A DNA stretch of 64,000 nucleotides from Myxococcaceae bacterium (GTDB lineage Bacteria > Myxococcota_A > Polyangia > Polyangiales > Ga0077539). The stretch lies in the NCBI GenBank assembly GCA_004297725.1, contig SCUS01000050.1, forward strand, positions 1-64,000, read 5' to 3'. The position numbers were made by a program, and so were the translations under genes. The stretch's first letter is position 1. Each line of letters opens with the position of its first letter. Below are positions 42,233 to 51,884 of this stretch, in pieces. The notes below the pieces were generated by a model. It saw nothing but the letters and a program-made list of their open reading frames with translations, was not told the origin of the DNA and made no database searches.

Positions 42233-43951
42233 ATGAAGCTCACGCGTCGTACGTTCATCAAGATCGCTGGGGCGGCGGGGGTGGCGGGCTGCGGCACCGG
42301 GGAAGACCCCGACGCCGAGCTGCCGACCGACTACGACTCCGGGCCCGACGAGACCTTCGACGCCAGCCCCGAAGACCTCGACGCTGCGATCGACAAGGAC
42401 GCGGCCGAGGCGGTCGACGCAGGAGCGCCCGACGCAGGATCCCTCGACGCAGGATCCCTCGACTCGGGAGCGCCCGACTCGGGAGCGCTCGACTCGGGAG
42501 CGCCCGACTCGGGAGCGCCCGACGCGGGCGCCCTCGACGCGGGCCGCGACGCGGGCATCGAGGTGCCCAGGGACGTGCCCCGAGACGTCGGCTTCGATGT
42601 GCCCAGGGACGTGCCCCGCGACGTGCCCCGCGACGTGCCGGGGGTCGACGCCGGCCGCGACTCGGGCGTCATCACGGTGCCCCACCCCGACTTCCGCGGG
42701 CTCCCGGAGCGCCTGCCGCAGTTTCCGCTCGGCGTGATGGCGGGCGACGCCACCGACACCTCGGTGATGTTCTGGACCAAGCACGACGGCGACTCCGCGG
42801 TGACGCTGCGGGTGCTGGAGATGGACGGCTCGCGCATCGCGGCGGTGCGCTTCAACGGCCGGGTCACGCCCTCCGGCGCGGGCTTCGTGCGCGCCATCGT
42901 CTCGGGGCTGCGCCCCAACAAGCAGCACCTCTACGCCTTCCTGGTGGGGCCCGCGAGCGCGCCGACGGGGCGAAGCTCGGTGGGGCGGGTGCAGACCGCC
43001 ATCGCCGCCGACTCGCTCTCGCCGATCGTCTTCGCGGGAACCTCCTGCACCAACCAGAGCGCGCGGCCCTACCCCGTGCTCGCGGACGCGGGCTCCCGCA
43101 CCGACCTGGACTTCTTCATCCACGCCGGCGACCACATCTACGCGGACTACGGCGACAACGCGGTCACGCTCCCGGAGTACCGCGCGAAGTACAGCGCGAG
43201 CTGGTCCGCGTCGGGGATGCGCGCGCTGCACCGCTCGACCGGGCAGTACCTCACCTGGGACGACCACGAGGTCTTCAACAACTGGAACCCCGAGACCACC
43301 AGCCGGGCCCGGGTCGCCGCGGCGCGCGCGGCCTTCTTCGAGCACCGCGCCACCCGGCGCAACGCCTCCGACCCCGACCGCATCTGGCGCAGCTTCCGCT
43401 GGGGGCGCACCGCGGAGGTCTTCGTCCTCGACTGCCGCGGCGAGCGCCGGCCCTCCACCCGCTCGGAGAACCCGGCGAGGTCGTCGACGTACATCTCCCG
43501 GGCGCAGATGGACTGGCTCAAGTCGGGCCTTCGCAGCTCGCCCTGCGTCTTCAAGTTCATCGTCAACTCGGTGCCCATCGTCGACCGCGCCGGGGGCGAC
43601 AGCGACAACTGGAACGGCTACGCCTCGCAGCGCCGGGAGATCCTCAACCACATCGCCAACAACCGCCTTCGGGGTGTGGTCTGGCTCTCCGGCGACGTGC
43701 ACTTCGGCGGCGTCTGCCAGGTCGAGGACACCGGGCCCTGGAGCGGCATCTGGGAGGTGATCATGGGCCCTGGCGGGTCGAACCGCGACGGGCGCCCCGT
43801 CGTCCGCGCCTCGCAGTGGCCCGTGATGGTGTACGGGGTGCACAACTACACCCTGTTTCACGCCGACCCGGTGAGCCGCACCCTCACCGTCGACTTCATC
43901 AACGGCTCCGGCGGCCGCATCCCCGGCAGCCGCTGGAGCCACACCTTCTGA
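42233..43951 (+). CDS. Tat-exported PhoD-like alkaline phosphatase lipoprotein
   Basis: 572 aa. The N-terminus has a twin-arginine motif (TRRTFIK) followed by a lipobox-like GVAGC (Cys20), so it is exported folded and probably lipidated. Residues about 28-150 are a low-complexity D-A-G / D-S-G-A-P linker and V-P-R-D repeats. The catalytic domain has the PhoD pattern: LGVMAGDATDTSVMFWTK, FAGTSCTNQSARPYP, FFIHAGDHIYADYG, LTWDDHEVFNNW and WLSGDVHFGG, with ligands for Fe/Ca. It should release phosphate from phosphodiesters or monoesters outside the cytoplasm. Confidence 0.92.
   Translation: MKLTRRTFIKIAGAAGVAGCGTGEDPDAELPTDYDSGPDETFDASPEDLDAAIDKDAAEAVDAGAPDAGSLDAGSLDSGAPDSGALDSGAPDSGAPDAGALDAGRDAGIEVPRDVPRDVGFDVPRDVPRDVPRDVPGVDAGRDSGVITVPHPDFRGLPERLPQFPLGVMAGDATDTSVMFWTKHDGDSAVTLRVLEMDGSRIAAVRFNGRVTPSGAGFVRAIVSGLRPNKQHLYAFLVGPASAPTGRSSVGRVQTAIAADSLSPIVFAGTSCTNQSARPYPVLADAGSRTDLDFFIHAGDHIYADYGDNAVTLPEYRAKYSASWSASGMRALHRSTGQYLTWDDHEVFNNWNPETTSRARVAAARAAFFEHRATRRNASDPDRIWRSFRWGRTAEVFVLDCRGERRPSTRSENPARSSTYISRAQMDWLKSGLRSSPCVFKFIVNSVPIVDRAGGDSDNWNGYASQRREILNHIANNRLRGVVWLSGDVHFGGVCQVEDTGPWSGIWEVIMGPGGSNRDGRPVVRASQWPVMVYGVHNYTLFHADPVSRTLTVDFINGSGGRIPGSRWSHTF
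42418..42560 (+). repeat. degenerate repeat coding for D-A/S-G-x-x linker
   Basis: Units of 15 bases around gactcgggagcgccc are repeated about nine times with drift. They encode D-S-G-A-P / D-A-G-S-L pentapeptides between lipid anchor and enzyme domain. Confidence 0.75.
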
Positions 43952-44319
43952 CCGCCCTCTCCCCCCGTTAGCCGCCCTCCCCCGCGCTTGACACCCGCGA
44001 GGGGTCGCCCGTAGGTTCCGCGCCCGTTCGTCGCGTCCGTCGCGGCAGTGTCCTCCCCTGCGCACACGATCCTCAGGCACCGGTCGGGTCGATCGACCCG
44101 CACTCCTCTCCGATGCCGCTGCCCCTCCTCACCCCCTCTACGAGACAGCTCCAGAGATGCATCGATCCGATGACGCAGGGCGCACTCCCCTCCCGATGAC
44201 GCGCGAACGTGGGCCCCGAACACGTCGACCAGACCAGCGATTCCTCGCGGCGCGGTAGACATTTCCCCCCCCGAAGGCCGCACCGGCATCCGCCGGCGGC
44301 CGCTAGTGAAAGAGAGACG
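43952..44319 (+). promoter_or_regulatory. long leader/intergenic region of rho
   Basis: 368 bases without a gene. It contains a good promoter match near its start (43988-44017) and then about 300 bases of C-rich, partly G-poor leader, including ctcctctccgatgccgctg and clusters of cctc. In several bacteria rho limits its own expression by terminating in its C-rich leader, so this stretch may do the same (inference). No convincing small ORF was found. Confidence 0.45.
43988..44017 (+). promoter_or_regulatory. sigma70-type promoter of rho
   Basis: Consensus TTGACA (43988-43993), an 18-base spacer, then TAGGTT (44012-44017), about 300 bases before the rho start. Confidence 0.55.
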
Positions 44320-45576
44320 ATGGACGCAATCAACCTCCGCGAACTGAAGCAGAAGCCGATGCCCGAACTCCTCGCCATGGCGAAGGAGCTCGCGATCGAG
44401 AACGCCCCCGGGCTGCGCAAGCAGGAGCTGATCTTCTCGCTGCTCCAGGCGCACTCCGCGCGCAAGGGCGAGGTCACCGCCGAGGGCGTGCTCGAGTGCC
44501 TGCCCGACGGCTTCGGCTTCCTGCGCGCGCAGGATTACAACTACCTCCCCGGCCCCGACGACATCTACGTCTCTCCCTCGCAGATCCGCCGCTTCAACCT
44601 CCGCACGGGCGACTCCGTGGTGGGCACCGTCCGCCCGCCGCGCGACAACGAGCGCTACTTCGCCCTGCTCAAGGTCGACCGCATCAACTTCGAGACGCCG
44701 GAGGCCGCGCGGGACAAGATCCTGTTCGACAACCTCACGCCGCTCTACCCCCAGCAGCGCTTCAACCTCGAGCACGACCGCAAGAACAACTCGACCCGCA
44801 TCATCGACCTGCTGGTGCCGATCGGGAAGGGCCAGCGCTGCCTCATCGTCTCCCCGCCGCGCGCGGGCAAGACGGTGCTCATGCAGAACATCGCCAACGC
44901 GATCAGCACCAACCACCCCGACGCCAAGCTCATCGTGCTGCTCATCGACGAGCGGCCCGAGGAGGTCACCGACATGCAGCGGTCGGTCAAGGGCGAGGTC
45001 GTCTCCAGCACCTTCGACGAGCCCGCCACGCGCCACGTGCAGGTCGCCGAGATGGTCATCGAGAAGGCCAAGCGCCTCGTCGAGCACAAGCACGACGTGA
45101 TCATCCTCCTCGACTCCATCACCCGCCTCGCCCGCGCCTACAACACGGTGGTGCCGGCCTCCGGGAAGATCCTGTCGGGCGGCGTCGACGCCAACGCCCT
45201 GCACAAGCCCAAGCGCTTCTTCGGCGCGGCCCGCAACCTGGAAGAGGGCGGCTCGCTCACCATCATCGCCACGGCCCTGGTCGACACCGGGTCGCGCATG
45301 GACGAGGTGATCTTCGAGGAGTTCAAGGGCACGGGCAACAGCGAGATCCACCTCGACCGCAAGCTCATGGAGAAGCGGATCTTCCCCTGCCTCGACATCA
45401 ACAAGTCGGCCACGCGCAAGGAGGAGCTGCTGCTCCCCGAGTTCACGCTCCAGCGCGTGTACCTGCTGCGCCAGCTGCTGCACCCGCTCAACGTCATCGA
45501 CTCGATGGAGTTCCTCCTGGACAAGGTCACCCGCACGGAGACCAACCGGGAGTTCCTCGAATCGATGAACCAGTAG
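44320..45576 (+). CDS. rho: transcription termination factor Rho
   Basis: 418 aa from the ATG at 44320, which gives the typical N-terminus ([20 protein letters not shown]). The RNA-binding domain has the cold-shock-like [22 protein letters not shown], the ATPase domain has Walker A SPPRAGKT and Walker [14 protein letters not shown], and the Q- and R-loop regions ([34 protein letters not shown]) are intact. The hexamer binds C-rich RNA and releases transcripts. It is monocistronic, with a long leader and a strong hairpin after the stop. Confidence 0.97.
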   Translation: MDAINLRELKQKPMPELLAMAKELAIENAPGLRKQELIFSLLQAHSARKGEVTAEGVLECLPDGFGFLRAQDYNYLPGPDDIYVSPSQIRRFNLRTGDSVVGTVRPPRDNERYFALLKVDRINFETPEAARDKILFDNLTPLYPQQRFNLEHDRKNNSTRIIDLLVPIGKGQRCLIVSPPRAGKTVLMQNIANAISTNHPDAKLIVLLIDERPEEVTDMQRSVKGEVVSSTFDEPATRHVQVAEMVIEKAKRLVEHKHDVIILLDSITRLARAYNTVVPASGKILSGGVDANALHKPKRFFGAARNLEEGGSLTIIATALVDTGSRMDEVIFEEFKGTGNSEIHLDRKLMEKRIFPCLDINKSATRKEELLLPEFTLQRVYLLRQLLHPLNVIDSMEFLLDKVTRTETNREFLESMNQ

Positions 45577-45601
45577 TCTTCTCTCTCCTCCTCTCTCTCC
45601 G

Positions 45602-45647
45602 AACCACCGCGGCTGATCTTCCGCTACGCGCGATCAGCCCGGTGGTT
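45602..45647 (+). terminator. long hairpin after rho
   Basis: Stem of 16 base pairs (AACCACCG-GGCTGATC paired with GATCAGCCCGGTGGTT, one bulged C) with a 13-base loop, 26 bases after the rho stop. No T run follows. The stem is the best-formed hairpin in the window. Confidence 0.6.
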
Positions 45648-45746
45648 GACGCCACCATGGGCGAGCGTTGTAACTACCGCCGCCCGATGGGACCCTCACC
45701 CTCTCGTCGCTCCCCCTCTCATCCGGAACCTGGAGGTCTTCTGACC

Positions 45747-46328
45747 GTGAACACGACATCGCTCTGGCGGCGCTGCAGCGCCACGCTGGCCCTCGGCCTG
45801 GCCCTCTCCTTCGCCTCGCCGGCGGAGGCCACGGTGGCGGTACAGCTCTCCCGCGCCGAGCTCGTGGCCCAGTCCGACCTCGTGGTGCGCGCCACCGTCC
45901 TCGGCGTCACCAGCCGCTGGAACGAAGACCAGTCGCAGATCATCAGCCTCACCACCCTGCGCGTGAGCGAGACCGTGAAGGGCGAGAACGTCGAGAGCCA
46001 GCTGGTGCTCCGGCAGCTCGGCGGCGAGGTCGACGGGCTCGTCTCCCGCATCGCGGGCAACCCGGTGTTCACCCCCGGCCAGGAGGCCGTGTTCTTCCTC
46101 CGCCGCGGCCCCGGCGTCGTCTACCTCACGGGCCTCGCGCAGGCCGTCTTCTACGTCGACCCGCCGGTCGCGGGCGTCTCCGTCGTGCACCGCGACCTGA
46201 GCGGCCTCACCTTCGCGCGCGTCAGCTCCGGCGCGCCCATGCGCCTCTACGAGGCCCCCGCGGAGCCCACCGAGACGCTCCAGCACCTGCGCGTGGACGT
46301 CCGCACGCTCGCCGGAGGTGCCCGTTGA
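45747..46328 (+). CDS. secreted protein of unknown function, coupled to a matrixin-type protease
   Basis: 193 aa from the GTG at 45747, chosen because it has GGAGG 10 bases upstream and starts a signal peptide (LWRRCSATLALGLALSFASPAEA); the frame is open far upstream only as a shadow of rho. The mature part (VAVQLSRAELVAQSDLVVRA, then TTLRVSETVKGE and GQEAVFFLRRG) is beta-rich and resembles small secreted proteins I associate with myxobacteria, with no known function. Its stop overlaps the protease start by 4 bases, so it may be a partner or inhibitor of that protease (inference). Confidence 0.75.
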   Translation: MNTTSLWRRCSATLALGLALSFASPAEATVAVQLSRAELVAQSDLVVRATVLGVTSRWNEDQSQIISLTTLRVSETVKGENVESQLVLRQLGGEVDGLVSRIAGNPVFTPGQEAVFFLRRGPGVVYLTGLAQAVFYVDPPVAGVSVVHRDLSGLTFARVSSGAPMRLYEAPAEPTETLQHLRVDVRTLAGGAR

Positions 46329-47890
46329 TCCGCGCGCGCGACCTCCGGCTGCTCACCCTCGCCGCGCTCTCCATCGCCCCCTCGCTCGCCTCCGGCTACG
46401 CCCTCAGCGAGTCGCGCTGGAACCCCGCGCAGCTCCCCATCCGCTACCTGGTCAACGCCTCCTCGGCCCCGACCACCATCGGCGGCGCCGCCGCCATCAC
46501 AGCCCTCGACGCCGGCATGGCCAGCTGGGCGGCCCCGGTGTGCACCCGCTGGCGCACCGTCAACGGCGGCGCCACCTCGGTCACCCGGGGGCGCGCCGGC
46601 GACCGGGTGAACACCTTCCTCTGGATCTCCGACGCGTGGCCCGCGGAGCTCGGCCCGGTCAACAGCGTGATCGGCGTGACCACGCCCGTCTGGACCAGCG
46701 GCGGCTACTTCATCGACGCCGACATCCAGTTCAACAACGTGGGCTTCACCTGGAGCACCGACGGCCGCTCCCGCACCGTCGACACGCAGTCCATCGCCAC
46801 CCACGAGGAGGGCCACTTCCTCGGCCTCGACCACTCCGCGCAGGCGAGCGCCGTGATGTACGCGTCGTACTCCGGCGGCATCAAGCGCAACCTCACCACC
46901 GACGACCAGGCCGGGGTCTGCCAGCTCTACCCCTCCGGGATGGGCAGCCCCGACGCCGGCACCGTGACGCCGGAAGATCCCTGCGCCCGCTACACCTCCT
47001 GCGCCGGGTGCACCCCGGTCAACAACTGCGGCTGGTGCTCCGCCACCGGGCGCTGCACCACCTCCACCGCGTCGGGCCCGGTCAGCGGCTCGTGCGGCGG
47101 CGGCTTCGTCTGGCAGCCTCGCGACTGCTCCGCGGTCACCCCCGTCGACGCCGGGACCCCTCCGCCCGTCGACGCCGGCCCCGCCACCGACCCCTGCTCC
47201 CGCCTCACCGGCGGCTGCGGCGGCTGCACCCCCTACGCGGGCTGCGGCTGGTGCGGCGCCAGCAACACCTGCCGCCTCGGCTCGGCCACCGGCCCCAACG
47301 AGGGCACCTGCGCCGGGGGCTGGGCCTGGCAGACCGCGGACTGCACCCGAGGCAGCGCGGCCTTCGGTGAGCCCTGCCGCACTCCGACGGACTGCTCCTC
47401 CGGGAGCCTCTGCGTGGGCAGCAGCGCCACCACGGCCTTCTGCTCCCGCACCTGCACCGACGACTGCACCTGCCCCAGGGGCTACTCCTGCAACGCCCGC
47501 CTCGCCTCGGGCCAGATGGTCTGCGTTCCGGGCACCAACCGCTGCGTCATGGACTCCGGCACCCCGCTGCCCGTCGACAGCGGCGTGCCCGCCCAGGACG
47601 TGGGCGTCCGGGTGGACGTGGGCGTGAGGGTGGACGTGGGCGTCGCCGTCGATACCGGGACGCCGATCGTCAGCGACCTCGGCGTGGTGCTGAGCGACGC
47701 GGGCACGCCCAAGGGCGACGACGCCCCGGCGGCCGTCGATACGGGTCTCTCGGAGTGGGTGGGCGTGCCGCCCGACAGCGGCTGCGGCTGCCGCGTGCCG
47801 GGCCCGTCGAGCGCATCGCGGGCGCAGGGCGCGTGGGCCCTGGCCGCGATGGGGGCGGTGCTCAGCGCGATGCGACGCCGCCGGCGCTGA
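46325..47890 (+). CDS. secreted matrixin-like zinc metalloprotease with Cys-rich repeats and MYXO-CTERM-like tail
   Basis: 521 aa with a TTG start (46325) that overlaps the previous stop, followed by a signal peptide (RLLTLAALSIAPSLASG). The metzincin zinc motif HEEGHFLGLDH (160-170) and a Met-turn (SAVMYA) mark an M10A-type protease. Two PSI-like Cys-rich modules follow (CAGCTPVNNCGWCSATGRC; CGGCTPYAGCGWCGASNTC), a third Cys-rich region, then V-D-V-G-rich linkers and a C-terminal CGCR, hydrophobic helix and RRRRR. It should be anchored at the cell surface and digest proteins outside. It overlaps the convergent DUF2330 gene by 29 bases. Confidence 0.9.
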   Translation: MIRARDLRLLTLAALSIAPSLASGYALSESRWNPAQLPIRYLVNASSAPTTIGGAAAITALDAGMASWAAPVCTRWRTVNGGATSVTRGRAGDRVNTFLWISDAWPAELGPVNSVIGVTTPVWTSGGYFIDADIQFNNVGFTWSTDGRSRTVDTQSIATHEEGHFLGLDHSAQASAVMYASYSGGIKRNLTTDDQAGVCQLYPSGMGSPDAGTVTPEDPCARYTSCAGCTPVNNCGWCSATGRCTTSTASGPVSGSCGGGFVWQPRDCSAVTPVDAGTPPPVDAGPATDPCSRLTGGCGGCTPYAGCGWCGASNTCRLGSATGPNEGTCAGGWAWQTADCTRGSAAFGEPCRTPTDCSSGSLCVGSSATTAFCSRTCTDDCTCPRGYSCNARLASGQMVCVPGTNRCVMDSGTPLPVDSGVPAQDVGVRVDVGVRVDVGVAVDTGTPIVSDLGVVLSDAGTPKGDDAPAAVDTGLSEWVGVPPDSGCGCRVPGPSSASRAQGAWALAAMGAVLSAMRRRRR

Positions 47891-49154
47891 CCGGCGACCG
47901 GCGCCGACGGCGCCACGCGAGCCCGAGGCCCGCGAGGCCGAGCGCCAGCATTCCTCCCGCACCCCCGCTCCTCCCGGGGCTCACCGCGCAGCCAAGAAAC
48001 TCCGCCCTCGGCCCGGACTCCCAGCCGCAGGGCGGAGGCATGTTGCGGACGGTGCCGTAGGTGTGCACCCGGTCCTTCATCCCGAGGTCGCTGGCCATGA
48101 GCTGGAGGTCTCGGTCGAGCGCGCTCGCGCCGAGGTCGGCCCGGAGGCGCGTGAGGGTGGCGTTCGGGCCGATGCCCTGGAAGGCCACCACGGAGTCGTC
48201 GCTGGTCACCGTGGCGCCGCCGACGGGAACCCTTCCGCCGCCGAACTGCGAGGCCCGCTCGACGGTCGAGCGGCTGACCGGCAGCGAACTCTCGGTGAGC
48301 CAGAGCCGGGACTGGTTGCTGCGGTTGAGGGCCTCGAAGGCGCGGCGGAAGTCGTCCGCGGGCGTGGTGGGCGCGTTGAAGTCGTAGGTGAGCTGCGCCG
48401 GGGTGACCTCGCCGTTGGGGAAGTTCATGGCCTCGTAGCGGGACGAGGCCAGCACCATCAGCAGCAGGCCCACCTTGTCGGCCACGCCCGCGGCGATCAT
48501 CCGCAGCGGCAGCGTCGGGCTGAGCCCCGGGGTGGTCACCCGGATCGGGGTCATCTGCTCGACGCCCTCGCCCATGCGCAGTCGCAGGGCGACGAAGTCC
48601 ATGCGCTGGGCGACGTAGTAGTCGATCACCGGCTCGATGGCGGCGGGCACGCTGTACTGGTTGTCGCGCAGCCAGGTGCGGAGCGCGGCGGGGTCTTCGC
48701 TGCGCACCACCGCGGTCATGTACGGGCCGACCACCTGCTCCTGCAGCACCGCCACCCCGGAGTCGGCCGCCGAGGTAGGGGCCGCGGCGCCGCGCGCTCC
48801 GCCGAGGAAGGAGGAGTCCGCCTCGGCGTCGCAGTAGGGCCGCTGCGGGGCGTTGAGCACCGGCGCCGAGAGGTTGTCCAGGGCCGTGAGGAAGCGGTTG
48901 TCGGCCACCTCGATGCGCACGTCGGGACCGTTGCGGATCGGCAGGATCCACGAGAAGTCCGAAGGCCGCCCGCTGTACCGGAACTGGTCCCAGAGGATGG
49001 TTCGGTCGGCCGAGAGGGAGAGCGCCATGCGGTGGTCGGTGACGACCTGCACCGCGCCCGGAGGCGCGAAACAGCCGCCGCAGGCCAGCGCCGTCGAGGG
49101 CGCCACCGCCGAACCGATCGCCCCGAGGGCCAGCACCGAGATCCAAGGCTTCAT
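47862..49154 (-). CDS. DUF2330 secreted protein with MYXO-CTERM-like tail
   Basis: 430 aa from the ATG at 49154, which begins a signal peptide (ISVLALGAIGSAVAPSTALA) right before the conserved CGGCFAPPG of DUF2330. Further family motifs are HRMALSLSADRTILWDQFRY, FSWILPI and CDAEADSS. The C-terminus has a Cys/Gly segment, hydrophobic helix (GMLALGLAGLGLAW) and RRRRR. The function of DUF2330 is not known; it occurs in myxobacteria and some planctomycetes. A GGAG lies 8 bases before the start. The end overlaps the convergent matrixin gene by 29 bases. Confidence 0.88.
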   Translation of the reverse strand: MKPWISVLALGAIGSAVAPSTALACGGCFAPPGAVQVVTDHRMALSLSADRTILWDQFRYSGRPSDFSWILPIRNGPDVRIEVADNRFLTALDNLSAPVLNAPQRPYCDAEADSSFLGGARGAAAPTSAADSGVAVLQEQVVGPYMTAVVRSEDPAALRTWLRDNQYSVPAAIEPVIDYYVAQRMDFVALRLRMGEGVEQMTPIRVTTPGLSPTLPLRMIAAGVADKVGLLLMVLASSRYEAMNFPNGEVTPAQLTYDFNAPTTPADDFRRAFEALNRSNQSRLWLTESSLPVSRSTVERASQFGGGRVPVGGATVTSDDSVVAFQGIGPNATLTRLRADLGASALDRDLQLMASDLGMKDRVHTYGTVRNMPPPCGWESGPRAEFLGCAVSPGRSGGAGGMLALGLAGLGLAWRRRRRSPVSAGGVASR

Positions 49155-49533
49155 GGTCGTTGCTCCGTGTGTGGGCGGCCACCGATCGGGGCCGTCATGG
49201 GGGTTCCTTGAGCGAAGCGCGTGCCAGGGGCGCCTCACCCCTCCGCTGCCATCGCATATCCGCGGAGTCCCTGCGAGGAAGGGCCTGATCGATCCCCCTC
49301 CGCGACCCCCGCGGGCTGTGCCACGGGTTGTGCCATAGGGCCGACGCCGCACGGCCCCTCCGCGCTTTCGATACTGTTTACGCCGGGCACTACAAACCCG
49401 GCCCGGGGTGATGTAAAGGCACCGGTTCAACGGAGCACAGCCGGGAAGCGCGATCGTCGCGGCCAGCGGAGGGTGCCTCGTGCGGTCGGCGTGCGGGATG
49501 GGCCGCACGTCTGAGAGCCGCAAGGAGCAACGT
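49155..49533. other. 379-base divergent intergenic region (DUF2330 / hppA)
   Basis: No gene is seen. It must hold both promoters. A short hairpin GCCGGG/CCCGGC (49382-49402) follows a TACTGT box that could be an hppA -10, with no -35. AGGAG lies 6 bases before the hppA GTG. Confidence 0.4.
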
Positions 49534-51624
49534 GTGGAGTCTCTAACGATCGAATCGCTCGGCACCGGGGCCTTCGCCCTGGTCGTGGCGCTGTTCTTCT
49601 ATGCGAAGGTCAAGAGCGGCCCCGAGGGCAACGAGTCCATGGCCCGCATCGCCCGGTACATCCGCGAGGGGGCGATGGCCTTCCTCGTCACGGAGTACAA
49701 GGTCCTGGCCATCTACGCCGTGGTGGTCTTCGGGCTGCTGGCGGCGAAGCTCGGCATCGCGTCGGGCCTGTCGTTCCTGGCGGGGGCGGGGCTCTCGCTG
49801 GGCGCCGGCTTCCTCGGGATGAAGGCCGCGACCTACGCCAACGTCCGCACCGCCGAGGCGGCCCGCACCAAGGGCATGGCCGAGGCGCTGGTCACCGCCC
49901 TCGACGGCGGCGCCGTGATGGGCCTCTGCGTGGCGGGCCTCGGCCTGCTCGGCATGGGCGGCCTCTACGGCCTCTACCACGCCGGCGACATGACCCTGAT
50001 GGCGGGGGCGGAGCACAAGCACGTGTTCGGCACCGTCATCCACTCCTTCGCGGTGGGGGCGAGCTCCATCGCCCTCTTCGCGCGCATCGGCGGCGGCATC
50101 TACACCAAGGCCGCGGACGTCGGCGCCGACATCGTGGGCAAGGTCGAGGCGAACATCCCCGAGGACGACCCCCGCAACCCCGGCGTCATCGCCGACAACG
50201 TGGGCGACAACGTGGGCGACATCGCCGGCATGGGCGCGGACATCTACGAGAGCTACGTCGCCGCGGTGGTCGCCGCGATGGCCCTCGGCCTCACGATGCC
50301 CATGGAGAGCCTCCACCAGCTCGCCCCGAGCGTCACCGACGAGACCCGGCTGCGCGTGATGGCCGTGGCGCTGCCGCTGCTGCTCGCCACCATCGGCCTC
50401 GCGGTCTCCATCGTCGGCATCTTCATCACCCGCGCGCTCAAGAACATGCCGCCCGCGCGCGTGCTGCGCATCGCCCTCATCGTGCCGCCCTTCCTCGTGA
50501 CGGGCGCCGCGCTGGCGCTGCTCCCCGCCTGGGGCTTCAGCATGGGCGCCGTGATCACCCTCGGCGCGGGCGCCCTCGGCGGCGCCATCCTCGGGCTCAT
50601 CACCGACTACTACACCTCCATGGGCCCGGTGCGTCGCATCGCCGAGAGCTCGATGACGGGCCCCGGCACCAACGTCATCCGCGGCCTCGCGGTGGGCCTG
50701 GAGAGCACCGTCATCCCGCTCATCACCCTGGTGGCCGTGGGCTGGGTCTCCAACCACTACCTCGACCTCTACGGCATCGCCCTCGCGGCCGTGGGCATGC
50801 TCGCCGGCACCGCCATCGTGATGACCGTCGACGCCTACGGCCCCATCGCCGACAACGCCGGCGGCATCTCGGAGATGTCCGGCCTCGGCAAGGAGGTGCG
50901 CGACATCACCGACGAGCTCGACTCCGTGGGCAACACCACCGCCGCCGTGGGCAAGGGCTTCGCCATCGGCTCCGCGGTGCTCACCGTGATCGCGCTCTTC
51001 GCGGCCTTCAACATGGAGGTCAACGCGGTGCGCCTGCACAACGGCGTCGCCGTCATGAACCTCGACATCACCCGCGCGCCCATCCTGCTGGGCATCCTCT
51101 TCGGCGCGCTGCTCCCCTGCGTGGTGGGCGCCGCGACGATGACCGCCGTGGGCCGCGCCGCGGGCGCGATCGTCGAGGAGATCCGCCGTCAGTTCCGGGA
51201 GATCCCGGGGTTGCTCGAGGGCAAGGAGGGCGTCGAGCCCCAGCCCAAGGTGATCGTCGACATCGCCACCAAGGCCGCCATCAAGGAGATGATCCTGCCG
51301 GGCGCCGTGGCCGTGCTCGCGCCGCCGATCGTCGGCTTCACCGCGGGCCCCGAGGCCCTCGCGGGCGTGCTCGCGGGCGCGCTGGCCGTGGGCGCGACGC
51401 TCTCGCTGGTGATGGCCAACGCGGGCGGCGCCTGGGACAACGCCAAGAAGTTCATCGAGAAGGGCGGGCTCCCGGGCCACAAGAAGGGCTCCGACGCGCA
51501 CAAGGCCGCGGTCGTGGGCGACACCGTGGGCGACCCCTTCAAGGACACCTCCGGCCCCGGCATCGCGATCCTGATCAAGGTGATGAGCGTCGTCTCGCTG
51601 CTCATCGCTCCGCTCATCGCGTAG
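49534..51624 (+). CDS. hppA: membrane-bound ion-translocating pyrophosphatase, K+-dependent type
   Basis: 696 aa from the GTG at 49534 with a good Shine-Dalgarno (AGGAG, 6 bases). It has about 16 transmembrane helices and the pyrophosphate/Mg site [20 protein letters not shown] and [16 protein letters not shown]. The residue that decides potassium need is Ala ([10 protein letters not shown]), as in K+-dependent enzymes; K+-independent ones have Lys there. The enzyme couples pyrophosphate hydrolysis to H+ (or Na+) pumping across the membrane. Some K+-dependent members pump sodium, and the ion cannot be read with confidence here. Confidence 0.96.
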   Translation: MESLTIESLGTGAFALVVALFFYAKVKSGPEGNESMARIARYIREGAMAFLVTEYKVLAIYAVVVFGLLAAKLGIASGLSFLAGAGLSLGAGFLGMKAATYANVRTAEAARTKGMAEALVTALDGGAVMGLCVAGLGLLGMGGLYGLYHAGDMTLMAGAEHKHVFGTVIHSFAVGASSIALFARIGGGIYTKAADVGADIVGKVEANIPEDDPRNPGVIADNVGDNVGDIAGMGADIYESYVAAVVAAMALGLTMPMESLHQLAPSVTDETRLRVMAVALPLLLATIGLAVSIVGIFITRALKNMPPARVLRIALIVPPFLVTGAALALLPAWGFSMGAVITLGAGALGGAILGLITDYYTSMGPVRRIAESSMTGPGTNVIRGLAVGLESTVIPLITLVAVGWVSNHYLDLYGIALAAVGMLAGTAIVMTVDAYGPIADNAGGISEMSGLGKEVRDITDELDSVGNTTAAVGKGFAIGSAVLTVIALFAAFNMEVNAVRLHNGVAVMNLDITRAPILLGILFGALLPCVVGAATMTAVGRAAGAIVEEIRRQFREIPGLLEGKEGVEPQPKVIVDIATKAAIKEMILPGAVAVLAPPIVGFTAGPEALAGVLAGALAVGATLSLVMANAGGAWDNAKKFIEKGGLPGHKKGSDAHKAAVVGDTVGDPFKDTSGPGIAILIKVMSVVSLLIAPLIA

Positions 51625-51693
51625 CTCACGCGCGCTCGGCTCCGGTCCCCTCCGTTTCTCTCTTCACCTCACATCCCTGATCGTCCTCGAGAC

Positions 51694-51798
51694 CGTCGGC
51701 CTGCGTTGCGGGCCCGTCGGCCTGCGTTGCGGGGCCGTCGGCCTGCGTTGCGGGGCCGTCGGCCTGCGTTGCGGGGCCGTCGGCCTGCGTTGCGGGCC
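51694..51798. repeat. five tandem 21-bp repeats
   Basis: Five copies of cgtcggcctgcgttgcgggg plus one base, nearly identical, just outside and slightly overlapping the left arm of the 57-bp inverted repeat. On the minus strand they would encode G-P-A-T-Q-A-D repeats, but no gene signal supports translation. Confidence 0.9.
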
Positions 51799-51850
51799 CC
51801 CACCCCCAGCCCCGCCCCCGCCTCGGGGGCGGGGAGCCGGAGTGGAGGGC
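51794..51850. repeat. left arm of a 57-bp inverted repeat flanking the DUF559 gene
   Basis: Begins gggcccccacccccagcccc. Its reverse complement matches 52375-52431 at 56 of 57 positions. The arms are about 520 bases apart and enclose only the DUF559 gene. The arm itself contains a GC-only palindrome (cccgcctcgggggcggg). Confidence 0.9.
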
Positions 51851-51884
51851 GCTCCCGGACGAAACACCGTCTCGCGTCGGCGCG

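Noticed and set aside
51694..51798. 21-bp tandem repeats as a CRISPR or an iteron origin
   Set aside because: There are no spacers, and no replication gene or AT-rich region is nearby.
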